Source: Pavlovales sp. CCMP2436
Taxonomy: Eukaryota; Haptophyta; Pavlovophyceae; Pavlovales
Direction of reading: 5' to 3'
DNA length: 11,722 nucleotides
Assembly: GCA_026770615.1 (NCBI GenBank)
Contig: MU631492.1
Location: 197,347 to 209,068 of the forward strand
A program made the position numbers and the translations under genes. A model generated the notes under the pieces. The model had not been told where the DNA came from and made no database searches. It saw only the letters and a list, made by a program, of their open reading frames with translations. Below, in pieces: positions 1 through 8,299 of this stretch. Within the stretch, counting starts at the first letter, position 1, and the number at the start of each line of letters is the position of its first letter.

Positions 1-229
1 CTGCGCCGCCGGCCGCGTGCTCGGAGCTGCCACCATCTCCCTCGTCTGCGCCGCCGGCCGCGGGCTCGCGCTCGATGAGCGCGTTGCCACCCGCTCCCTC
101 GCCCGCGCCGCCGGCTGCGTGCTCGTAGCTGCCACCATCTCCCTCGTCTGCGCCGCCGGCCGCGGGCTCGCGCTCGATGAGCGCGTTGCCACCCGCTCCC
201 TCGCCCGCGTTGCCGGTCGTGCGCTCGGC
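1..229. repeat. 102-bp in-frame tandem repeat
   Basis: Two nearly identical 102-bp units start at 26 and 128 (shared start gctgccaccatctccctcgt), and the tail of a further unit lies at 1-25. Each unit contains two related sub-blocks that give 19 + 15 residues on the minus strand. The period is a multiple of three, so the array expands the encoded protein without shifting its frame. The array continues beyond the window edge. Confidence 0.85.
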
Positions 230-367
230 GCTGCCATCCGCGCTGTCATTGAGAGCGCTGGTCGAACGACCTGCGATGATCCAGGGGTTCAACTTGGAGA
301 CGACGGGCAGCGCGTCCGGCTTGCGCTTCCGGCCTGAGCCTTCACGCGAGCCACCGTGTCCACTCAT
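1..367 (-). CDS. N-terminal part of an unrecognised protein with 34-residue tandem repeats; runs off the window
   Basis: An open frame begins with ATG at 367 and stays open for 122 codons to the window edge, so the C-terminus is missing. The N-terminus reads MSGHGGSREGSGRKRKPDAL, a basic Gly/Arg/Lys-rich start. It is followed by a hydrophobic stretch around residues 25-35 (VVSKLNPWIIAGR). From about residue 53 comes a Gly/Ala/Glu-rich repeat region in which a 19-residue unit (EGAGGNALIEREPAAGGAD) alternates with a 15-residue unit (EGDGGS-Y/S-EHAAGGAG). Similar GG-R-EG-GRK starts occur in various protist and phage proteins, including some transposase-like ones, but that is not diagnostic. The AT-rich sequence just upstream (412-470) fits a promoter side. 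I do not recognise the family. The minus strand is preferred because the repeat is in frame and begins at a clean ATG. Confidence 0.5.
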   Translation of the reverse strand, partial: MSGHGGSREGSGRKRKPDALPVVSKLNPWIIAGRSTSALNDSADGSAERTTGNAGEGAGGNALIEREPAAGGADEGDGGSYEHAAGGAGEGAGGNALIEREPAAGGADEGDGGSSEHAAGGA

Positions 368-555
368 CGTGCTTACGCCCGGGCGCGGCTTTTTGCCTGC
401 AGAAACTTGATTTACGCCCAATTTTTTTGGAAAAAGACCTAAAAAAAGGCCTATTATTTTTCTTCGCCTAGCCGGCGGGGCACGCCCAGGCGCTATTGCT
501 CAAAGTCGGATGCACCCTTGCTCGACTGGGCAACTCGACAGAGGTGTTATAGTTA
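368..555. other. Short spacer with AT-rich tract, upstream of the minus-strand gene at 1-367
   Basis: Runs of T and A at 420-470 include the near-palindromic tract acctaaaaaaaggcct. The rest is GC-rich. It is a plausible promoter side for the leftward gene. No defined element was recognised, apart from a GTGTTATA motif at 544-551 just before the following mobile element. Confidence 0.3.
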
Positions 556-845
556 TGATAGGGATTCAAGCTGGCGTCTGACTGTTCTGAATGTTGTGCT
601 GGTCTGAGCGCTGCGTCGCCCATTGCCTGACAGGAGTGTTATATGTATATATCCACGCTGAACAGCAACCAGCAGATCATCTCCCTAAACGCCCTTGCCC
701 GGGCACACTACCGGAGATCTATCGGCACGCGTGGTGGCGCCCAAGCCAGCGCAGCCGACTAAGGCACGCAGCAGGCAATGGGTGACGCAGCGCTCAGACC
801 AGCACAACATTCAGAACAGTCAGACGCCAGCTTGAATCCTTATCA
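556..845. mobile_element. MITE-like element with 74-bp terminal inverted repeats
   Basis: The left arm 556-629 (starts tgatagggattcaagctgg) is the reverse complement of the right arm 772-845 (ends ccagcttgaatccttatca), with two mismatches by hand alignment. The 142-bp centre is not open for any sizeable protein, so the element is non-autonomous. A second copy of the right arm with a few extra bases (765-845) is found at 11067-11147. The flanks are TA-rich (gttatagt on the left, gtaatatata on the right), and I could not fix a target-site duplication. No transposase is visible that would name a superfamily. Confidence 0.8.
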
Positions 846-856
846 GTAATATATAA

Positions 857-868
857 AGCGGCTCAGCA
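857..868 (+). repeat. Solo copy of the AGCGGCTCARCA terminal motif
   Basis: The 12-mer agcggctcagca follows a TATA-rich stretch only 11 bp beyond the end of the preceding MITE-like element. The same motif forms both ends of the 6526-9090 element and occurs inverted at 4843-4854. Similarity to the copy at 4843 extends past the core (ttcaaga), so this may be one end of a decayed related element. Confidence 0.5.
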
Positions 869-978
869 GTTTTCAAGAAGTCTGGGTCTGAGAGCTTCAT
901 GTCAAACACGCCTCAGAGAAGGCGTTGGGCAGTGGTCGTAGCCGAGACTGCAGTCCCCCGCCCTTCGCCATTCCCACA

Positions 979-1243
979 CACGGTGTTATATTAATGTAGG
1001 GGGGTTCGGACTGGCGGCAGGTTTCAAGTTCAAGTAGTCAGGCTGATCTTAGCGCTCCAACGCAGGCTCCTACGCGCTACGCCGAAGTGTGGAGCTGGTA
1101 GAAGTGGTGAATGATGAGGAAGCCGAAAACAAAGCGCTGGAGTCGCTGCGCAACGCGGGGCTGCCCGACAGTGCGCGAGCAAGCGGGTCCATTGGTGATC
1201 CCAGCGGTGACGTATCGCTGGGAAGCGATGGGGCACGGTGTTA
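979..1243 (+). repeat. Duplicated segment A (989-1233) between perfect 10-bp direct repeats
   Basis: Bases 989-1233 are about 95% identical to 5726-5967 in the same orientation: roughly 12 substitutions and one 3-base indel by hand. The decamer cacggtgtta is present at 979-988 and again at 1234-1243, immediately abutting both ends, as a target-site duplication would be. The segment holds an open frame (DEEAENKALESLRNAG...) without an ATG, preceded by a possible splice acceptor (gatcttag). The same frame is open in copy B. Upstream, 869-978 contains nothing I recognise. Confidence 0.75.
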
Positions 1244-1364
1244 CATGTTATGTTATGATGCCACTTCTACCGCCTGGGGCGCATGGTCTCTGCGTCCAGA
1301 CTGTGCCCCGAGTGGATATCCGCGTCTGAATGTCACTCTGTTGAGCTTTAGCGTCACCTTGCGG
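1241..1364 (+). repeat. Arm of a long-distance inverted repeat (partner 10944-11059)
   Basis: This stretch, starting ttacatgttatgttatgatg and ending ttgagctttagcgtcacctt plus gcgg, matches the reverse complement of 10944-11059 with small indels near its middle. The last 24 bases are identical. The partner sits next to a copy of the right arm of the 556-845 element, so both belong to a modular repeat family. The stop codon of the leftward prenyltransferase gene falls inside this arm. Confidence 0.75.
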
Positions 1365-2604
1365 CCGCGGCAAGGTCACGAGGAGGAGCCCTAGGCACTG
1401 ATCTTTGAGCAGCTCTTAACTGTACTGAGAGCTGGTATCGGACCAACACGGAGAAAAACGACCACGCGCTCAGCGATGGCCACAACGCCTGAAAAAAAGC
1501 GGGCACAGGGCGGAGCAAAGGCAATCGTGAGAGCATGATCTCTAGCAGGGCAGGCGCGGCTAGAAGAACACTTACGCTGATGAATGCTAGCCGAGCGCCG
1601 CCCGACACTTGCCAGAGCAGGAAGTTTGAAAGCCGCTGCTCGCCCGAGGTGCGGATGAGCAGATCCACAGGCGGCACCTACGGCAGGGAAGGCGGCAGCA
1701 GGGGAGGAGGTGGACGGGTGAGGCTAGTCATTAAGTTGGGGGACGCTAAAATAACTATTATTACAAAAAAGCGACTCGCACCTCCGCCCCGTCACAGAAT
1801 TCACAGGGGGGGGGGATGGGGGGGGGGTCCCGCGAGTGGCGGAGGGCGGAGGGCGAGTCGCAGACTGGCCGCCAACAACCCCCGCCTCCCCTGCTACAGC
1901 CCTCCCTCAAGAAGGGGCGCAGCGGTCGGCATCCCGAACCCTAACCCCAATGCGAAGGGCGCAGCGGCCGGCAAGGCTGCGCGTGCGAGCGAGTAGACGC
2001 ACACCTGCGTGCCGTCGGGTGCTCTGTTGGTCGGCATTGCTCGGCTGAGCGCCTCCTCGTCGATATCCTCCGGGTCCAGCTCGCCCGCGCGCACGGCAGC
2101 CGCGAGCGTACGCGCGGCGTGCAACAGCTCGTACTGCGCGGTGTAGGCGAAGCACACGTTCAGGAGCGGGCCCGTGCGCCCGAGAGTGAGCGAGACGGCC
2201 CGCTGCATCTCCTCGCGCACGTCCCGGGGCAGCAGGTCCAGGTCGCCGACCAGCTGCAGCCGAATGCCGTGGCGATGCACGACCGAGTCCCGCGTCTGGA
2301 AGTAGGCAAACTTTTCGCGGGCCAGGACCATCAGTGCGTCCACCTCAGCGGGCGGCCTGCGGAAGTTGTCGATCGAGAAGGCAAAGACGGTGACCGCCTC
2401 GACGCCGAGCTCGAGGCACCACTCGAGCACCTGCTCCAGCTTGACGAAGCCTGCCGTGTGCCCCGAGCGCAGGTCCACCCCGATGTCACGCGCGTAGCGC
2501 CGGTTGCCGTCCATGATGAGCGCCACGTGCCGCGGCACCTTGCCTGCGCGGAAGATGGCGCACGCCAGCCGGATGTACCACGGGAGTCCCAAGACGGACA
2601 CCAT
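1354..2604 (-). CDS. DHDDS: Dehydrodolichyl diphosphate synthase (cis-prenyltransferase), three exons
   Basis: This enzyme extends farnesyl diphosphate with isopentenyl diphosphate in cis to make dolichol precursors at the ER membrane. In most eukaryotes it works with a NUS1/NgBR-type partner, which is not seen here. Exons are 2604-2005, 1677-1576 and 1488-1354, giving 278 residues. Introns are 2004-1678 (CAG|GTGTGC ... CCGTAG) and 1575-1489 (AGC|GTAAGT ... TTTTTTTCAG), both phase 0. Visible motifs in order are the catalytic MDGNRRYA (31-38), GHTAGF (49-53 region), VFAFSIDNFRRP (73-84), LNVCFAYTA (148-156) and DLLIRTSGEQRLSNFLLWQ (205-223), then ALWPSLSAW across the last junction. The start at 2604 gives a leader of family-typical length; an in-frame ATG at 2769 would add 55 residues. 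Intron 1 has two runs of ten G on the plus strand (1806-1815, 1818-1827). The C-terminus is short, and its stop lies in a repeat arm, so the original end may be lost. Confidence 0.88.
1678..2004 (-). other. Intron 1 of the DHDDS gene, with twin poly-G tracts
   Basis: The intron is bounded by CAG|GTGTGC and CCGTAG|GTG. It separates MPTNRAPDGTQ from VPPVDLLIRTSGE, which are adjacent in the enzyme family. On the plus strand it contains G10-AT-G10 at 1806-1827 and an aaccctaacccc stretch near 1938. It is open for some distance in the exon frame, so reading through it would give a false C-terminus lacking the catalytic RTSGE motif. Confidence 0.8.
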
Positions 2605-2985
2605 CGCGCCCAGCGATCGAAAGGAGTGGATCTGCCCTATCCGCGGTTGAGCGGCAGATCCACCGGTGCCGGCCGCTCGCGGCCGCGCCCGTGTCTTTTT
2701 TAAATGAGCAGCGGCAAGGCGGCGGTCGACCTGGCGCCAGAGGACAGGGAGCCTATCCTCCTCGCTCACAGCAGGGACCCCCCCCTCCCTCCTGATCCCC
2801 CCAGCCGCCTCCGCTGATAGCAGTGGGCTCCCTCTGATCCGCAGACGCGACTTTTAAAAAATGACGTTAGACTCGGTCAAACGGCAAGCGGCGAGGATCG
2901 CGCAGTGGCGGGCGGCAAGGCGCACGGCGAGGCGAAGCAGCTGCGACCTGGCGCCAGAGGCCCAGTCCTCCACTCCGACACTGCG
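2605..2985. promoter_or_regulatory. Shared upstream region of two divergent genes
   Basis: This stretch lies between the DHDDS start (2604, minus) and the coiled-coil start (2986, plus), so it probably holds both promoters. An AT-rich patch (cttttaaaaaatgacg, 2851-2866) stands out. The 16-mer gacctggcgccagagg occurs near 2729 and again near 2944, each inside a short plus-strand frame reading DLAPE. Alternative starts exist: ATG 2769 (minus) for DHDDS, and ATG 2704 or 2861 (plus). The frame from 2861 (MTLDSVKRQAARIAQWRAAR) ends after 46 codons and would need a splice or frameshift to join the main coiled-coil frame. Confidence 0.45.
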
Positions 2986-4110
2986 ATGGACATCCGGGTG
3001 ACCCGGAGCCCGCGCCCCGGCGAGGCGCGCGCCGCCGGCGAGGCGCCCGCCGCGGCCGGCACTGCCGCGCCTACCGTGGCGCCCCCTCTCCACGAGGGTG
3101 GCCGACTGCTGCTGCGCGCTGAGGCCAAGCTGCTGCGGGGTCGTCTAGCGGCAGCTGAGGCCGAGTGCGACCGTTGGCGCGAGCTCTTCGGCGTGGCCGC
3201 GCAGGCCCGTGAGATCGCGGAGAGCTGGAAGTCCGCGTACGAGCGGGAGGTTGGCGTGCGGCTCGCGCTCGGCCGGCGGCTCCAGGCCTCGCTCTCAACC
3301 GCGCAGCTAGCCGAGCAGCTGGCCCTCCGCGAGGCGGAGCAGGCTGCCGGACAGCTGCGCGCCGCGCGCGCCGACACGCAGCGCTGGAAGCACAGCTGCG
3401 AGGCTATGCGCCATGGCGTGTGCTTCCTCGAGCGCGAAGACCTGCGCCAGGAGCGCGACGCGCTGCTCTCCGCCGCGACCGAGGCCAGCAGGGTGGTGCG
3501 CAGACGCCCTCTGAGCGCGGCCAAGCCGCGCCAAATACATCGCCAGCGCCTCGCGGCCGCCGCGGCCGCCGCCTCGGCCACGGAGGCGGAAGCGGCGCGC
3601 ACGCGCAACGGCGCGGCAGCGGGTGGCGTTATCACGCTGGACGCCGTGGCACACGCGGCATTCGAAGCCGAGCGGCCCAACATAAAACTGCTGGCAAGCG
3701 AGGGCCGCGCCCAGCACGCGGAGACCGAGTTGAAGGCCCTCAGGGAGAAGCTCGAGGGGGCGGCAGAGACCGCCAAATCGAGCGAGCGCCAGTCGGACGC
3801 GTGGCGGCAAAAGTACCTTGACGAGGTGAAAGCCAACCGAGGTGCCGCCTTTCGCATTGATCGCACCGAGGAGCGTGCGCTCGCGCGAGTGTGCATAGAT
3901 GCCGACGCGCGTGGGCTAGAGGCGGAGATCCTCACCTGGAAGGAGCTCGCCATCGAGCGCGAGCAGGGCCTTCGAGCCGTCCACCGCAAGCTGCGCGGGA
4001 TGCAGCTAGGGGGGACGCCAAACGTGGCGCACGACCTGGCCCTGCGGGAGATGCGCCGCGAAATTGAGCGCAGGCTCGACATTGCCATTGGGGACGCGAA
4101 TGATCCGTGA
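2986..4110 (+). CDS. Long coiled-coil protein, function unknown
   Basis: The frame encodes 374 residues from ATG 2986 to TGA 4108-4110 with no intron needed. The same frame is open back to a GTG at 2905, and earlier. The first 40 residues are Ala/Pro/Arg-rich (SPRPGEARAAGEAPAAA) and look disordered. After that most of the chain is Ala/Glu/Arg/Leu-rich with heptad character and almost no Pro: LLLRAEAKLLRGRLAAAEAE, AQLAEQLALREAEQAAG, LKALREKLEGAAET. It ends with a basic/acidic helix, EMRREIERRLDIAIGDANDP. Periodic Trp in RW/AW/SW contexts (RWRELF, SWKSAY, RWKHS, AWRQKY, TWKELA) is a distinctive internal repeat. No signal peptide or membrane span is visible. It could be a cytoskeletal or ciliary structural protein, but that is only inference. 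The long opposite-strand frame over the same bases is a low-complexity shadow. Confidence 0.65.
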   Translation: MDIRVTRSPRPGEARAAGEAPAAAGTAAPTVAPPLHEGGRLLLRAEAKLLRGRLAAAEAECDRWRELFGVAAQAREIAESWKSAYEREVGVRLALGRRLQASLSTAQLAEQLALREAEQAAGQLRAARADTQRWKHSCEAMRHGVCFLEREDLRQERDALLSAATEASRVVRRRPLSAAKPRQIHRQRLAAAAAAASATEAEAARTRNGAAAGGVITLDAVAHAAFEAERPNIKLLASEGRAQHAETELKALREKLEGAAETAKSSERQSDAWRQKYLDEVKANRGAAFRIDRTEERALARVCIDADARGLEAEILTWKELAIEREQGLRAVHRKLRGMQLGGTPNVAHDLALREMRREIERRLDIAIGDANDP

Positions 4111-4184
4111 TATATAATGAGCCTAATATTAATAAGGTTGACCTACAGTAGTAGTCGGCTAGACTCCTGGGACGGATCCTATCC

Positions 4185-4762
4185 AAACTTATTCAATAGG
4201 ATGGGTGCACACTGCTACCATTGGTCTCCATTTTGTGCTCCAGAGCTGAGCCTTGGAGGGTAGGGTCTCAAAAGGCAACTACAAAGCCTCAGCCCATCAG
4301 AACTTCCTTAATAACTAAATAAATATTACTAATTAAATTCAGAATTTAAAATTAGTAGAGATTCCTATGCAATCGGAAAATCTCAGGAGGTACCGATAGG
4401 TGCGTGTTAGAGGGCGCTCTGGGCTGCACCAGGGGTGAGCCAAACACATCTGGGGGTATGTAGGCTACCCCACACACCACGCCAAGCCCAACCTCCGCTT
4501 AGAGTAGGTCCACGTCGACGCGCTGGCAAGCTGCTGGCACGTGCGCCCACATGCCCAAAATTCGGCCCCCATGCTGAAATTTCAGTTTTTTTAAAGTGAT
4601 TTCGATAGATCATAGCGGACCAACAGGAGGCCGCATCGTCAATCTGATTGATTCCTGGCTATCCCCATGTCGTCCCGTCCATGGTGATGCGCGGTGACCA
4701 TAGGTCCCCGCCGCGCAGTTCGTCGACTACAGCGTGCCGAACCCATCCTATTCAATAGGTTT
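4185..4762. repeat. Inverted repeat pair, possible decayed element
   Basis: Bases 4185-4217 (attcaataggatgggtgcac core) resemble the reverse complement of 4728-4762 over about 33 bp, with several mismatches and small indels. The 0.58-kb span between could be a decayed non-autonomous element. No clear target duplication was found, so the call is tentative. Confidence 0.4.
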
Positions 4763-4780
4763 GAAAACCTATTGAATAGG
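4747..4780. repeat. Perfect 16-bp-stem hairpin with 2-base loop
   Basis: The left arm cctattcaataggttt (4747-4762) and right arm aaacctattgaatagg (4765-4780) are perfectly complementary, separated by only ga. Each arm also contains a 13-base near-palindrome (cctattcaatagg). The structure is cruciform-prone and could be the fused end of an inverted repeat or a 3' processing hairpin; no gene adjoins it directly. Confidence 0.75.
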
Positions 4781-4842
4781 CTCAGGGCTCTAGCCGTAGT
4801 AGAGACTTGAAGACTTCTTCGCACGTTTGATTCTTGAACCCA

Positions 4843-4854
4843 TGTTGAGCCGCT
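4843..4854 (-). repeat. Solo inverted copy of the AGCGGCTCARCA terminal motif
   Basis: Read on the minus strand the sequence is agcggctcaaca, followed by tgggttcaag and preceded by caatata. The same TATA-motif arrangement marks the ends of the element at 6526-9090 and the site at 857. Confidence 0.5.
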
Positions 4855-5004
4855 TATATTGTAATGATTTAACCATCTATTTTAAAAACATTTTGAATTA
4901 ATATATATCAATCAATATTATATCGCTCTTGCCCCGTTAGATTATCAGTGCCCAGTGTCCATACTGGCATGCATGGCCATGTCGCAGCCAGGCTCGTTGG
5001 ACGT

Positions 5005-5967
<963 letters not shown>

Positions 5968-6171
5968 TTTTGAATGTCGAGAACTCGTTTGCGCGTGCAG
6001 GGCGTGGGCCGCAGCGCGGGGGCGCGGTGGAAGGACTGGTCGAAGAGGGAGCCGAAGGAGCCGAGACGTCGAGCGCGAGCGAGTTCACTTGATGGCGGGT
6101 TTGGGTTTTGAATGCCGTGAACTTGTTCGCGCGTGCAGGGCGCGGGCCGCCGCGCGGGGGCGCGGTGGAAG
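5968..6171 (+). repeat. 66-bp direct repeat, two copies 138 bp apart
   Basis: 5968-6033 and 6106-6171 both read ttttgaatg, then a gaact(c/t)gtt block, gcgcgtgcaggg, and end gcgcggtggaag. They differ at about nine positions. The first copy lies within the open frame 5832-6092 and the second follows its stop. Confidence 0.75.
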
Positions 6172-6525
6172 TATAGTATGAACAGTATATAATCGTATCA
6201 AATTATAGTGCAGAGGCCGCGCGCGCTGACGCTGCGCGCGCGTTTCCTGCGCTGGAGGTATTGAATCTCGTGCCCGGCAGCAAGGAACCTCACACGCGAA
6301 CCCCCCCTCATCCTCGATCTGCGCGATGATGAAGTCTCAAATTAATTAGTTCCTGTTTGTTGTCGACAAATTACAGGTGAAAGAGGAAGGGCCTCCAGCC
6401 GGCGCCATGCGAGCAGATCGTTGTCTGGTCAGCTCTCGATTTTTCGTTGTTTTAAACTGATCAGGCGGGGCATATTTGCTTACGCGCTGGCGGGGCATAT
6501 TTGTTTATGTATATATATACATATA
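6172..6525. other. Non-coding spacer before the 2.57-kb element
   Basis: No gene is seen. The stretch has a short AT-rich part (6172-6215), a GC-palindromic patch gcgcgcgctgacgctgcgcgcgc near 6220-6242, and a tandem 25-bp duplication (ggcggggcatatttg at 6464 and 6489). It ends in TA-rich DNA that borders the element at 6526. Confidence 0.5.
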
Positions 6526-6776
6526 TAGCGGCTCAGCATGGCTCAACAGGTGTTGTTCACTCACTGACTTGGTAGACGTCAGACGTTAGACCTGGTAGCA
6601 GGGATGGTGGTGGTAGAGGTGAGGTTGTAGAAGTATTTTACGTCGACTTGGCAGCGACGCGTCGCCGTCCGAGACGACGTCGGCGTGAACCCAACCCGGT
6701 GCGGTGCGGCGCCATCCGTGACGTGCCGGTGTGCTATGTGCGGTACCCCCCCTGCTCTCACACTCCCTTTCTCCAG

Positions 6777-7397
6777 CTCTCGCCCTAGAAGTGCGTCCGT
6801 TCCCTGACAGGTCTCCACCGGACCCAAGCGTTGAGAAACACTCGGATCAAGGGACGTTTGCAGAGCACACGGATATTATCCCCACCACTGAGGAGGAAGA
6901 GACGGCAGCGGGATGGGCTGCGGATGAGCTGCTGACCAAGGCGAAGGAGGCGGAAGCGCTGACCAGGGAGAAGCAGTTTAAAGCCAACCTGAACAAGGCG
7001 AATCAGGCGGCAGCCAACGCGGTGGCCCAGGTAAAGAGGACGAAGGCGGCTGAGGCGAAGGCGGCTGCGGCGAAGGCGGCAAAGGTGGCGACAGAGAAGC
7101 AGACGCAGGCGCCAAAGGCGAAGGCGCACGCGAAGCCGGCTCCAACCCCAACCCCAACCCCAACCTCGAATACTCGCCCAGACGCTGATAAACCGACCGC
7201 CACCGGCGCTCGCACAGGAGCAGCGCACCGATTTGCACGAGCAGGAGAAGCCGCACGTGGGAGTCAACGTTGCCGGCCACAAGACGCAGCCGAAGACCGA
7301 GGCGACCGGCACGAAGGGCAAGGCGAGCGCAGCTGCGCCACCGCCCAAGCCATCGACGCCGGCCGCCACGGATCCCGGGCCCAGTGCTGCCAACTGA
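6777..7397 (+). CDS. Acidic/Ala-Lys-rich helical protein inside the mobile element, likely spliced
   Basis: There is no ATG in frame. A good splice acceptor precedes it (ctctcacactccctttctccag, ending 6776), so the visible part starts at an internal exon. The first exon reads ALEVRPFPDRSPPDPS, GTFAEHTDIIPTTEEEETAAG, then an Ala/Lys/Glu helix (KANLNKANQAAANAVAQ). Reading straight through gives PTPTPTPT followed by a non-protein-like tail. A 187-nt intron, CAG|GTAAAG at 7031 to GCACAG at 7217, joins phase 0 to phase 0 and yields EQRTDLHEQEKPHVGVNVAG and a Pro/Ala-rich end, PKPSTPAATDPGPSAAN, with stop 7395-7397. Retained-intron and frameshift readings remain possible. The segment 6785-6875 recurs inverted at 10776-10866 with the frame open. 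Function unknown. Confidence 0.45.
6785..6875 (+). repeat. 91-bp exon-derived repeat (partner 10776-10866, inverted)
   Basis: This starts at the shared ctagaa and ends at acggata. It matches the reverse complement of 10776-10866 with about nine substitutions and no indel, keeping the same open frame (PDRPPPDPSVGIHSDQGTFAEHTD in the partner). Similarity begins about 8 bp after the predicted splice acceptor. Confidence 0.8.
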
Positions 7398-7727
7398 CAG
7401 CGCTCGATCCGACGAATCCCGGACTTCTTCGATGAATGCCGATGTACGGCTCGCTGCTACAGCGTGTCGTCCAGCCTGCTCGCGGGACTTGGGGATCGCA
7501 TTCAGGTGCATTGCAAAGGGATTGCATCCTCCCATTTCACTCACTGACAGGCGGCGCATCATGGGCTGCGTCGTCGTGTGGCTACCAGTCGAGCACATAC
7601 ACAGTGTTGCCATCTTCATCAAGGCTGATTGCTACCCAGGGGGGCTGAGCGCCCCCTCCCACTGCAGATAACATGAAAGCCACCTCCCTCAACGCTAGGG
7701 CGTTTGCGGGTGTGTTGAAGGGTCATG

Positions 7728-7748
7728 CTAACTAACTAACTAACTAAC
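7728..7748. repeat. (CTAA)5 microsatellite
   Basis: Five perfect CTAA units plus one base. Confidence 0.95.
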
Positions 7749-7863
7749 CACTGAGGCTGATCAGACACACGACAATCGACGACTCTCAACCGGCGCGCTG
7801 ACCGACCTCTGCTGCATATCGCTCGTCTCGAATTACAGCTCACCTGCGCACATGCCGCACCTG

Positions 7864-7937
7864 TGTAGCACGTAATAAAACAGACAGTGTGATTCTTGTC
7901 CACGAGGGGCAAGAATCAACGTGCCTAATGTGCTACA
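7864..7937. repeat. 74-nt imperfect hairpin, possible MITE remnant or structured RNA
   Basis: The outer arms tgtagcac (7864-7871) and gtgctaca (7930-7937) are perfectly complementary. The inner arms gattcttgtcc (7891-7901) and gggcaagaatc (7907-7917) pair with one G-T and close a 5-base loop. Intervening parts are partly complementary (cgtaa, ttacg-like). Nothing shows that it is transcribed. Confidence 0.5.
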
Positions 7938-8299
7938 TAGTATCCTATATATTTTACGGAGCCCCTATGGCCGGCCATGGCCGAAGATCTCCAACTCTGG
8001 CCGAATATTAGCCGAAAATCAATAATCGCTGGCCGATGCACATTGGCCGATGGCCATCATCGGGTCGGACGACGAAACGCCGCGGGCAGACTCTCAGAGT
8101 CCAGCGTGCTCATAAAATGTATTTTGCTTCAAAAAAAAATCGCGTGCGGCGCAACCTTTGCCTGCACCGGAAGCCGATCAGCTGCTTCCGATTTTTGTAG
8201 GTTCCACAACTCACACACACGCATTCCTGCAATGATATGGTCTATAGCCTAGTATGGCTACCTGCTGGGTGCAGTGCCTCTCAGGAGTAAAAAAGTGTT

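Larger units (their letters stand above)
4111..5004. other. Non-coding spacer with inverted repeats and AT-rich blocks
   Basis: No convincing coding segment was found. Contents are the 3' flank of the coiled-coil gene with possible polyadenylation signals (tatataatgag, attaataagg near 4110-4135), an AT-rich block at 4308-4358, inverted repeats at 4185-4217 and 4728-4762, a perfect-stem hairpin at 4747-4780, one inverted AGCGGCTCA-type motif at 4843-4854, and an AT-rich block at 4855-4925. The short open frames here have no protein-like composition. Confidence 0.6.
7398..8299. other. Non-coding interior of the element
   Basis: No supported gene. Contents are a (CTAA)5 tract at 7728-7748, a 74-nt imperfect hairpin at 7864-7937, a cluster of TGGCCGA motifs at 7966-8056, and a 16-base match atcatcgggtcggacg (8055 and 8384 areas). 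Short open frames at 7436-7671 and 7977-8252 lack protein-like composition. Confidence 0.5.

Noticed and set aside
1535..1996. 153-codon plus-strand frame across DHDDS intron 1 and exon 2
   Set aside because: It is antisense to the RTSGE exon and runs through the poly-G intron; its product is low-complexity Gly/Arg.
2119..2703. 194-codon plus-strand open frame
   Set aside because: It is antisense to the conserved cis-prenyltransferase exon, whose catalytic motifs fix the minus strand as coding.
2877..4088. 403-codon open frame on the minus strand
   Set aside because: It is composed almost entirely of Arg/Ser/Ala, typical of the antisense of a GC-rich Ala/Glu/Arg coding strand. The plus-strand frame has clear heptads and lower bias.
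857..4854. A 4-kb transposon bounded by the solo AGCGGCTCA motifs at 857 and 4843
   Set aside because: Similarity beyond the 12-base core is weak, and the interval holds two apparently ordinary host genes; independent solo ends are simpler.
6785..7393. 202-codon minus-strand frame over the Ala/Lys-rich gene
   Set aside because: It is Leu/Arg/Cys-rich antisense of the Ala/Lys repeats with no recognisable structure.
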